Source of the DNA: GCA-2693325 sp964011675
Lineage (GTDB): Bacteria; Latescibacterota; UBA2968; UBA8231
Reading direction: 5' to 3'
Assembly (NCBI GenBank): GCA_964011675.1
Contig: CAXGPR010000067.1
Span: 1-20,659, forward strand
DNA: 20,659 bases
Shown here piece by piece: positions 1-6,298 of the stretch (positions within the stretch are counted from its first letter, which is position 1; every line of letters starts with the position of its first letter). Position numbers and translations under genes: made by a program. The notes below the pieces were generated by a model. That model ran no database searches. It was not told where the DNA came from and was given only the letters and a program-made list of their open reading frames with translations.

Positions 1-660
1 TATGTACGAGGACAACACCTGAGCTATGACCCATTTTTTGTTCTTCCAAGCCAGAAAGGCTATAAGGCGATTAACGCGGGCATGCGCAGCAACGACACCA
101 AGAAGCCAGATAAGCGCACCAACTTTTTCCTAATGGCTAAGTTTACTCCGAGCGAGGGAATCGAAGTGGGGACACAGCTAAAGTTTGGTTTTCTAAACGA
201 AACGGCGTCCAACTTTTCCTTGCTCATGGTCGGTAGCAAATATAGCCTCGGTGCCCGACGAGCGGCATCGATCAACCTGCTCATGCCTGCAGGCGACATA
301 AAAAATCCAGGTATATCTCTTGGGCTCATGAACAGCCTGTCGCTTTCCGAACATTTTGAAGTCAACAAACAGTTCCATCTCGGGTTTCTCAAGGGCTATA
401 CGGGAGGTAGCGGCATTGTCCTCAATGGGCAAATCGAACCCGTTTGGGTAATCAATCACCGATGGGTTGCTTATCTAGATGTTACGATCTCAAGCCATAC
501 AGAAAATCTGAACAACCAATTATCTATCAACGCTTTTCCCAACGTCGACTGGGTAGTCAGCGATGGCAATACACTCAACTTAGGCTTGAAATTTGGCCTG
601 ATGGGAGATCTCAAAAGCGAAACGACCGGGCTCTACTTGACGTTGTTACGCACCATGTAA
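1..660 (+). CDS. C-terminal part of a probable outer-membrane beta-barrel protein (5' end outside window)
   Basis: The reading frame is open from base 1 and ends at TAA 658-660, so about 219 codons of the C-terminus are visible and the start lies upstream of the window. I do not recognise a named family. The visible protein is a series of short amphipathic stretches of alternating polar and hydrophobic residues separated by turns rich in Gly, Asn and Asp (for example EGIEVGTQLKFGF, NPGISLGLMNSLSLS, NTLNLGLKFGLMGDL). This pattern suggests antiparallel strands of a membrane barrel. There is no cysteine and no long hydrophobic helix. The last residues (GLYLTLLRTM) do not end in the usual terminal Phe of BAM substrates, which weakens the call. 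It converges on the gene at 731-2014 and shares the terminator at 693-732 with it. A soluble beta-sandwich protein is the main alternative. Confidence 0.5.
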   Translation, partial: YVRGQHLSYDPFFVLPSQKGYKAINAGMRSNDTKKPDKRTNFFLMAKFTPSEGIEVGTQLKFGFLNETASNFSLLMVGSKYSLGARRAASINLLMPAGDIKNPGISLGLMNSLSLSEHFEVNKQFHLGFLKGYTGGSGIVLNGQIEPVWVINHRWVAYLDVTISSHTENLNNQLSINAFPNVDWVVSDGNTLNLGLKFGLMGDLKSETTGLYLTLLRTM

Positions 661-692
661 TATTTCGTATCACAATACCAAATAAAAGTAAG

Positions 693-732
693 AAGCAGAG
701 ACGGTCACCGCAGCGACCGTTTCTGCTTTTTT
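693..732 (+). terminator. Intrinsic terminator, probably bidirectional between convergent genes
   Basis: A 14-bp stem pairs 693-706 with 715-728 (one G:T wobble), with an 8-nt loop and a run of six T at 727-732. It lies 33 bases after the stop of the upstream plus-strand gene. On the opposite strand the tail reads CTTACTTTTATT, less U-rich but usable. The TAA stop of the minus-strand acetyltransferase (731-733) sits inside the T run, so the hairpin immediately follows that gene too. Confidence 0.85.
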
Positions 733-2014
733 ATTCGCGCACAAAGCGCGGCTGTCCGCAACCATCATTAACAACATAGGAGCGGGCGGGAATCTCACCC
801 TGCTCTGGGATGAATAAATCAAGTTCGGAAGAATTCTCGATAATAGTGCCAGCACCTATGCGCACATTTTCTCCCAGCACAACGCGACCAGGCCGTCTGT
901 CGCTATCTTTGATTGTTCCAACAAAGACCGAAGCACCAATGCGACACTGCGCACCAATGTCCACGCGACCGTGAATTTCAGCATTCGCACCAATAACAGA
1001 TCGATCTCCTACGCTAACGGAACCAAATATTCCCGCATCCGTTCCGATGGACACAAAATCACCTATGACGGGATGCCGCTGCTGAACCTTATCGCTTAAC
1101 CCACCTAGTGTACAGGGATATATATGGCATCCTGAACCAATAATGCCGGTCTGCCCCGTAGTCATGCCGCGATGAGGATGGTCTAAGAAATTTGCATCCC
1201 CAACCTGCGTTTCCGGATGTAGATCTGCCTGATAATAACGCCCCGCCAACTCCGATATTGCGCGCGGCAAAAGTGGCACAGGCTGACGGTTTAAACCGGA
1301 TAGATCGTCTACCGTCTCATCACATGTCAACGCATTGGCCACATCGTGATAAAATAGAATACGCCAGCCTGGATACGTACTCATAACTAGCTGCATCTGA
1401 TAGTCAAAAATAAAATCGCACTCGAGATTTCTCAGGAAATCGCGATAGTGATTTATATCGCGACGGCGAATAGCCGTTTCCAATTCTTCTCCAAAGTCAA
1501 TTTTCAACAGTTCTTCTCTACTGATTCCACAGTTAGAAAGTAAATACGCATCCCATACTGCTGGGTCGCGCAGTGCGGCAAAGCGATTCCAATGCGCTCT
1601 CGTCTTTAAACGAGGTAAGTCGCACAGCAGCGAAAAAGAGGCTGCTAGCGCCAGTTCTTCTACGCCCTCAGTCTCTCCAGCAGCTAGCAGCGACTGAGCA
1701 ACCATCGCATACAACTGGTCTGCTACCTGACCAATTTCTTCGGAGAAATCACCGTGCTCATGACCCAGATCTACTGCATTATGAGAGCCGGGCGCAGCGC
1801 ACTCCAATAGGTTACCAAGCAGCGTCTCCAGCAAATCTCGATTCACAAAACCGCGTCCCGAACGCTGTGCCAAGATTTGTGGATCAATGGCATCTATACG
1901 CAGCGAACCTATCTCTATATCCGAGTACATAGGTAGCAAACGTTCGACTAGTACATACATAAATTCTTTTTTACGGCGTCGGTATAAAGCATCAAATAGC
2001 GAAGTCTGACTCAT
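731..2014 (-). CDS. Serine O-acetyltransferase-like left-handed beta-helix acyltransferase, enlarged
   Basis: A 427-residue protein whose central-to-C-terminal part matches the CysE/serine acetyltransferase fold. It has DLHPETQVGD, then FLDHPHRG with the Asp-His pair at 278-279, CTLGG at 301-305, QRHP with the second conserved His at 314, and hexapeptide turns (VSIGTDAGIFGSVSVGDRSVIGANAEI). In CysE these histidines and the Asp act in acetyl transfer from acetyl-CoA to serine, the first step of cysteine synthesis. CysE is usually about 270 residues. Here there is an N-terminal helical region of about 250 residues and an extra set of hexapeptide repeats after residue 350 (VDIGAQCRIGASVF, VVLGENVRIGAG). 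The start is ATG at 2012-2014 without a strong Shine-Dalgarno. It is divergent from the hydrolase at 2121. The catalytic residues make acetyl transfer likely, but serine as the acceptor is inferred. Confidence 0.75.
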   Translation of the reverse strand: MSQTSLFDALYRRRKKEFMYVLVERLLPMYSDIEIGSLRIDAIDPQILAQRSGRGFVNRDLLETLLGNLLECAAPGSHNAVDLGHEHGDFSEEIGQVADQLYAMVAQSLLAAGETEGVEELALAASFSLLCDLPRLKTRAHWNRFAALRDPAVWDAYLLSNCGISREELLKIDFGEELETAIRRRDINHYRDFLRNLECDFIFDYQMQLVMSTYPGWRILFYHDVANALTCDETVDDLSGLNRQPVPLLPRAISELAGRYYQADLHPETQVGDANFLDHPHRGMTTGQTGIIGSGCHIYPCTLGGLSDKVQQRHPVIGDFVSIGTDAGIFGSVSVGDRSVIGANAEIHGRVDIGAQCRIGASVFVGTIKDSDRRPGRVVLGENVRIGAGTIIENSSELDLFIPEQGEIPARSYVVNDGCGQPRFVRE

Positions 2015-2047
2015 AAGAAACGTTCACTTTATCCTTGCTGAAGGCAA

Positions 2048-2078
2048 TTGATTCTGTAGTTTTTAGTTGCACTACAAT
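2048..2078 (+). promoter_or_regulatory. Candidate promoter for the MBL-fold hydrolase gene
   Basis: TTGATT (2048-2053) and TACAAT (2073-2078) resemble -35 and -10 boxes with a 19-nt spacer, slightly longer than optimal. A transcript starting near 2085 would have a leader of about 35 nt carrying the Shine-Dalgarno GAGG (2111-2114), 6 nt before the ATG at 2121. Confidence 0.35.
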
Positions 2079-2120
2079 ATACGGCGAATAGGGCCGCAAC
2101 ACAGCGCAACGAGGAAACAT

Positions 2121-2909
2121 ATGCATCCATTTGAAGATCTTACCGTCAGAGATGACACCATAGGAATACACTGGTTTGGCCAGAGCAGCTTCGCCCTTAA
2201 GGACGTAGCAGGCACAATTATTCAAGTCGACCCTTATTTCCCGCGCGAACGCCCCGAAGAACGCTACGTGCATTCTCGTTCCCCCTTACACGAAGCGTCT
2301 CTGCACACGGACTTTATACTACTAACGCACAATCACGGCGACCACACCTGTATCGAATCAATCAATCGAATTCGCAGCGCCTATCCCAACGTCCGTCTTA
2401 TTGGTCCTGAAGAGAGCATCCAAGCAATACACGAAGCAGGTGTCTCTACGGAACAAACACGTATCATCCACTCCGGGGAAACGGAAAAAATGGGCTCAAT
2501 GAATGCACACGCCGTGTGGGCTAAGCCGCCCGATGGCCTCCCCGAAGACGAGATAAATCCACCTGACGTAACTCATCTGGGCTATGTTTTAGAAGCAGGC
2601 AATACGCGCGTCTACATATCCGGAGATCCCGTCAATACGTTTGGCGATCACGAGGAGCTGCTACAGCCCGTACGCCAGCTCAAACCAGACATCGGCTTGC
2701 TGACAACCCATCCCGACGAAGGCGAATTTCCCTTTTTTGAAGGTTCGGCAAAGATAGCCTCCGCTCTATCGCTTAAAGCGGCCGTCCCCGCCCACTATTC
2801 TTGCTTTGTGCGACGCAACTACAATCCGACGAAATGGGCGAGCCACCTCTCAGGCGTAGACCCGCTTATTATCCCCTACAATCAGTCAGTCATTTATTCG
2901 GTAAAATAG
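2121..2909 (+). CDS. MBL-fold metal-dependent hydrolase, UlaG-like
   Basis: A 262-residue protein of the metallo-beta-lactamase fold. The metal motif is THNHGDH at residues 69-75 (His70, His72, Asp74, His75). Further ligand candidates are His152 in THLGYVLE, Asp169 in YISGDP and His225 in VPAHYSCF. The opening GIHWFGQSSFALKD followed by VDPYFP matches the UlaG-like branch (COG2220), which includes L-ascorbate-6-phosphate lactonase and many hydrolases of unknown substrate. I infer a cytoplasmic, zinc- or manganese-dependent hydrolase; there is no signal peptide and the substrate is unknown. The start at 2121 is preferred over an upstream ATG at 2067 because GAGGAAA (2111-2117) sits just before it and the extra 18 residues do not look like family sequence. 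It is transcribed alone, divergent from the acetyltransferase. Confidence 0.85.
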   Translation: MHPFEDLTVRDDTIGIHWFGQSSFALKDVAGTIIQVDPYFPRERPEERYVHSRSPLHEASLHTDFILLTHNHGDHTCIESINRIRSAYPNVRLIGPEESIQAIHEAGVSTEQTRIIHSGETEKMGSMNAHAVWAKPPDGLPEDEINPPDVTHLGYVLEAGNTRVYISGDPVNTFGDHEELLQPVRQLKPDIGLLTTHPDEGEFPFFEGSAKIASALSLKAAVPAHYSCFVRRNYNPTKWASHLSGVDPLIIPYNQSVIYSVK

Positions 2910-2922
2910 CAATGAACGCCTA

Positions 2923-2957
2923 ACAGCATCGATCAAATCTTTTTCGGTCGATGCTGT
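2923..2957. repeat. 12-bp inverted repeat after the MBL-fold gene
   Basis: ACAGCATCGATC (2923-2934) pairs with GGTCGATGCTGT (2946-2957) through an 11-nt loop, with one wobble pair. It starts 13 bases after the hydrolase stop codon. No T run follows on the plus strand, so it may act as a 3'-end-stabilising or non-canonical termination hairpin. Confidence 0.6.
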
Positions 2958-3018
2958 ACTACATCCGGCAGAAAGTAGCGCAGAAGCACTGCCTCCTAAG
3001 CCGTTGACTCTTACACAT

Positions 3019-3053
3019 AAAAACGGCACTGGAATAAAGCCATCCAGTGCCGT
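3019..3053 (-). terminator. Intrinsic terminator of the minus-strand SDR/NAD kinase run
   Basis: A perfect 11-bp stem (3023-3033 with 3043-3053, loop 9 nt) is followed on the minus strand by TTTTT (3019-3023). It lies about 30 bases past the stop codon of the SDR gene ending at 3084. Confidence 0.85.
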
Positions 3054-3083
3054 CCCTATTCTTCCCTCATATATAAACGAAGC

Positions 3084-3881
3084 CTATCGGCTAAAGAGCT
3101 CTTCAAATGTATCTTTAGCTTCCCATCCGAGCAAACGTTTGGCTTTATCCGGCCGATATTTATCATGTGGCAGACGTGAACACATAAAGAAGGTCTCATA
3201 AGGAGACGGCATCGCGCCGGCGCGCAGGCCGTATAGGAATCCCTCTCCCGTATCTTCCCAAGAAGACACATAGGGATGAATTCCCTTGCTGCGCTCTTCG
3301 GGTAAAATCTCGCGCGTTCGGAAGTGACAGTATAAAAACGTCAGCACTTCGAGATTATGCTCCTCTGCAAAAATTCGTGTGATATCGTTGCCGAGATACT
3401 TTGTCAACGCATACAGGTCATCAGCCGGATGGATAGGGATATCGTCACTAACGCGAAAATCGTTCCACCAGTCGCTATCATATCCCAAACCCGAATGAAA
3501 CGGTCCCGTGTGAATCAGGCGCTTAGTTCCGCATGCCACACAAGCTTTGGCCACATTGTACGCGCCTATTTCGTTTACGTGAAAAGCCAATATGGGATGG
3601 GGACGTAGCACCGTCAGATTAATGACCGCGTCCATTCCTTCAACAGCCGCCAACACTTGATCGTACTGCGACACATCTACCACGTGATTTTCATGTGGTG
3701 CACCGAGGAGTTCAGGCAGCGGAGCACGCGGGCTTTGGCGCGGACCTTGTGCGGCTTCAGCCATGGGACGCGCATCGGTGACACGTAGCTGATAATGATC
3801 CTTCAACGCGTCAATTGCTGCAGCTCCCACAGGACCACCGGCACCTAATATCAGCACTTTGCCATTCATTACTGTAGCCAT
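3084..3881 (-). CDS. NAD(P)-dependent epimerase/dehydratase family protein (extended SDR)
   Basis: A 265-residue protein with the features of an extended short-chain dehydrogenase/reductase. The Rossmann glycine motif is GAGGPVG at residues 13-19, Asp36 probably binds the NAD ribose, and the catalytic pair is Tyr157/Lys161 in YALTK. The C-terminal KRLLGWEAKDTFEEL is the typical end of UDP-sugar epimerase-like proteins. The reaction is probably a sugar-nucleotide or related oxidoreduction/epimerisation; the substrate cannot be told. The start at ATG 3879-3881 is supported by GAGGGA 5 nt upstream. The stop of the preceding gene (3891-3893) overlaps that Shine-Dalgarno, which suggests translational coupling. 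An internal ATG four codons in is less well placed. It is the last gene before the terminator at 3019-3053. Confidence 0.8.
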   Translation of the reverse strand: MATVMNGKVLILGAGGPVGAAAIDALKDHYQLRVTDARPMAEAAQGPRQSPRAPLPELLGAPHENHVVDVSQYDQVLAAVEGMDAVINLTVLRPHPILAFHVNEIGAYNVAKACVACGTKRLIHTGPFHSGLGYDSDWWNDFRVSDDIPIHPADDLYALTKYLGNDITRIFAEEHNLEVLTFLYCHFRTREILPEERSKGIHPYVSSWEDTGEGFLYGLRAGAMPSPYETFFMCSRLPHDKYRPDKAKRLLGWEAKDTFEELFSR

Positions 3882-3890
3882 ACGGTTCCC

Positions 3891-4505
3891 TCAGCGAACA
3901 AAGCGTCCACTAGACGCTACGTGTTGAACAGCCCAGTGATACTGGGCACCCAGTTCACTGTCAAACGCATCTGTAACAGCCTCTATCACTTCTGCTTCGG
4001 ATACTTCGACATCTATATCACCTAAGCGCAATGTAACCACTTCAATCTTGCCTGTTCGCGCTATTTCACGGCCAACGAGCTCGGCCATATGTGGTGCCAG
4101 CGCATCTGCACTCGCACGGGGACGCGGTTGCCAATCGTTCGTTACGATATAACGCTCGTCGTAGGAGCGCATCAGATCGAGCGTGCTCAGTAATACAATA
4201 CGCCTCACCTCCGCGTCGCAGGCCTCCGTAGTTAGGACGTATGTAGAGCGAGAGACCCAATCCAGCAGCTCTTGTTCACTCTGTTCACGACTCTCTTCAC
4301 TCGTGTAAGGCACGGCATGGACAACGGTTTCCACCCCTTCTAATACCTTAGCAACAGCTTCAGGATTCGTCAGATCTAAGCACTCATAGCGATTCACATT
4401 CGCAGTCTCACTGCGACCTATTGGCACGACATCATGCTCCCTTGCCAATTGCTGGCAGAGCAGAGTGCCCAACGCGCTGTCAGCTGCAGTAACCAATATT
4501 TTCAT
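3891..4505 (-). CDS. Degenerate Rossmann-fold (SDR-like) protein lacking the catalytic Tyr/Lys
   Basis: A 204-residue protein that begins like an SDR (MKILVTAADSALGTLL), with later ETVVHAVPYT and RRIVLLSTLDLM matching the beta-4 and beta-5 regions of epimerase-like proteins. The glycine motif is altered to AADSALG. At the position of YxxxK, judged from the following Glu147, the protein has His139 and Leu143 (HMAEL). It also ends early compared with the usual 280-330 residues. It may bind a nucleotide without being a classical dehydrogenase, or partner the intact SDR encoded next. The reading frame is intact, so it is not a pseudogene. The start ATG at 4503-4505 has GGTGA 3-5 nt upstream, overlapping the TGA of the NAD kinase gene; the genes are 3 bases apart. 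Confidence 0.65.
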   Translation of the reverse strand: MKILVTAADSALGTLLCQQLAREHDVVPIGRSETANVNRYECLDLTNPEAVAKVLEGVETVVHAVPYTSEESREQSEQELLDWVSRSTYVLTTEACDAEVRRIVLLSTLDLMRSYDERYIVTNDWQPRPRASADALAPHMAELVGREIARTGKIEVVTLRLGDIDVEVSEAEVIEAVTDAFDSELGAQYHWAVQHVASSGRFVR

Positions 4506-4508
4506 ATT

Positions 4509-5300
4509 TCACCAAGAAAGTTTAGATGAAAGATTGCGGAAAAAATACCTCTTGTCGAGATAGACTAAGCGGGCGCGGTGCTGAGCCTGACTGATGTGCA
4601 CTTCTTGACCGGGCAGAAGCTGTCCCAAGTGTCTTCCATCAACTACGAGCGACACGTTTTCGTCTCGCGTTTCTTCGCTTATATAGAGTCGGATATGCGC
4701 CTCTGGAGGTAAAATAAGTGCGCGGGAAGAAAAGTTGTATTCATTTATCCCATCGAGGATCATACATCGCACATCGGGGACAACAATAGGTGCCCCAGAG
4801 GAGAGCAAATGGCCCGTGCTACCCGTTGGCGTTCCAACTATAACGCCGTCCCCTGTTATCGTACGAATCTCTGCTCCGTCTACGAATACATCCGTAAATG
4901 CAAGCTTGTAGCTAGCGCGCACCATGACTTCGTTGACTACATGCATTTCTCCATTGGGGTAGCGGCAGTTGAGCACAAGACGTTCGCTAATTATATAGCG
5001 CCCATCCATCAGCAATTCTACAATCAGAGCTAAGTCTGTCCGATCTCCCGCCGTCAAAAAACCCACCGTGCCGAAGTTGATTGCCAGTACTGGGCAACGG
5101 GGAAAATGATCCAGGGCACGCAAGACGGTGCCGTCTCCACCCATAGCCACTACCATATCCAAATGATTAGGCGTGATCTCCTCTTCGATTAACACAACCT
5201 CGATTTGGTACCTTCCAAAGAGTTCGCGCACCTCATCATAGGGATACTCGCTGCTCTCATCGCGCGTGAGCAATCCTATTTTATTGAGATTCAAAGTCAT
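4509..5300 (-). CDS. nadK: NAD kinase
   Basis: A 263-residue protein of the ATP-/polyphosphate-dependent NAD kinase family, which phosphorylates NAD at the 2' position of the adenosine ribose to give NADP. Diagnostic motifs are GGDGT at 54-58 (Asp55 catalytic), NFGTVGFLT at 75-83, NE at 123-124, and GDGVIVGTPTGSTGH at 150-164. The family usually has TPTGSTAY followed by SAGGP; here it is TPTGSTGH followed by SSGAP, a mild deviation. The length is at the short end of bacterial NadK (about 260-300). The start ATG 5298-5300 lacks a clear Shine-Dalgarno. It follows the GarR-like gene after 71 bases that contain the hairpin at 5321-5352. It probably supplies NADP to nearby oxidoreductases, an inference from context. 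Confidence 0.9.
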   Translation of the reverse strand: MTLNLNKIGLLTRDESSEYPYDEVRELFGRYQIEVVLIEEEITPNHLDMVVAMGGDGTVLRALDHFPRCPVLAINFGTVGFLTAGDRTDLALIVELLMDGRYIISERLVLNCRYPNGEMHVVNEVMVRASYKLAFTDVFVDGAEIRTITGDGVIVGTPTGSTGHLLSSGAPIVVPDVRCMILDGINEYNFSSRALILPPEAHIRLYISEETRDENVSLVVDGRHLGQLLPGQEVHISQAQHRARLVYLDKRYFFRNLSSKLSW

Positions 5301-5320
5301 GTAGATATGTATACCAACGA

Positions 5321-5352
5321 ATATAGCTGCGCGAAAGGTCGCGCAGCTATAT
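5321..5352. repeat. Perfect 13-bp hairpin between the GarR-like gene and nadK
   Basis: ATATAGCTGCGCG (5321-5333) is the exact complement of CGCGCAGCTATAT (5340-5352), with a 6-nt loop. It is centred in the 71-base intergenic gap. Neither strand has a following T run, so it may be a processing or 3'-stability hairpin or a weak attenuator between the two genes. Confidence 0.75.
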
Positions 5353-5371
5353 CTAATGAAGGTTGCATCCC

Positions 5372-6283
5372 CTACTCAGCACGCGCTTCTTTGCCCGCCT
5401 GCATTTCATAGGCTTTTATAAGCGCCTGTGTGCCTTCTTCAGCACATCCAGCACGTTCAACCACATTAAAATACTGATGAGCAAGACTAGTGCCCGGAAG
5501 CGCCAGCTTGACGTCATTGGCAGCCTGCAAAACCAGTTTGAGGTCTTTCTGCTGTAAATGCACCATAAAACCCGGTGCAAAGTCGCCTTTAATTACGCGC
5601 GGACCTAGATTACTCAGCTGCCAAGATCCCGCAGCACCTCCAGATATGGCGTCAATTACTTTTCCCACGTCCAGATCTGACGTAGCGGCCAACATCAGCG
5701 CTTCTGCCATAGCCAGATTTGCGCCGGCCACCGCAATCTGATTGCAGAGTTTTGTCGTCTGCCCAGCCCCATTAGGCCCGATGAGGTTGATATTCGTACC
5801 CATAGCTTCAAATACGGGAAGACACACGTCAAAAACATCTTGATCACCACCCACCATAATGGAAAGCGTCGCATTAATAGCCCCAACATCTCCCCCACTC
5901 ACCGGTGCATCGAGCATGTTCACACCACGATCTCTCAGGACTGCAGCGACATCTTGCGTGACTTTCGGAGACACTGTGCTCATGTCAATGATGGTCGAAC
6001 CTTGTTTCGCTCCGTGCATCGCGCCATCTTCTTTCAGAATGACCGCTTCCATATCCGGGGTGTCCGTAACTATGGTGATGATCACATCTGACCCCTCGGC
6101 TGCGTCCTTAGGCGTTGTAACGCGCACGCCACCAGCATCTACAACTTCGGCTACGCGCGGGCGATCGCTGCGATTGTAGACTTTAAGCTTATAGCCGGCA
6201 GCGAGCAGATTCTTAGCCATCGGTGACCCCATAATACCCAATCCGATAAAGCCGATCTGCGTCTTTCCGGGTTCCGCAGTCAT
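5372..6283 (-). CDS. NAD(P)-dependent 2-hydroxy-3-oxopropionate reductase / 3-hydroxyisobutyrate dehydrogenase family
   Basis: A 303-residue beta-hydroxyacid dehydrogenase. The N-terminal Rossmann motif is GFIGLGIMGSPMAKNL (11-26). The substrate-binding DAPVSGG (125-131) and the catalytic Lys178 with Asn181 in GAGQTTKLCNQ follow, then KDLKLVL near residue 250. The order and spacing match tartronate semialdehyde reductase (GarR) and 3-hydroxyisobutyrate dehydrogenase; the DAPVSGGDVGAINATLSIMVGG stretch is close to GarR-type sequences, but the substrate cannot be fixed from sequence. The length is usual for the family (about 290-300). Asn38-Arg39-Ser40 after beta-2 suggests NADP preference. The ATG at 6281-6283 has a strong AAAAGGAGAG upstream, starting right after the stop of the ppiD-like gene. 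Cytosolic; second gene of the run. Confidence 0.85.
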   Translation of the reverse strand: MTAEPGKTQIGFIGLGIMGSPMAKNLLAAGYKLKVYNRSDRPRVAEVVDAGGVRVTTPKDAAEGSDVIITIVTDTPDMEAVILKEDGAMHGAKQGSTIIDMSTVSPKVTQDVAAVLRDRGVNMLDAPVSGGDVGAINATLSIMVGGDQDVFDVCLPVFEAMGTNINLIGPNGAGQTTKLCNQIAVAGANLAMAEALMLAATSDLDVGKVIDAISGGAAGSWQLSNLGPRVIKGDFAPGFMVHLQQKDLKLVLQAANDVKLALPGTSLAHQYFNVVERAGCAEEGTQALIKAYEMQAGKEARAE

Positions 6284-6298
6284 GTGGAAACTCTCCTT

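Noticed and set aside
2067..2120. Upstream start for the MBL-fold gene
   Set aside because: No Shine-Dalgarno precedes it, it lies within the candidate promoter, and the following ATG at 2121 has a good one.
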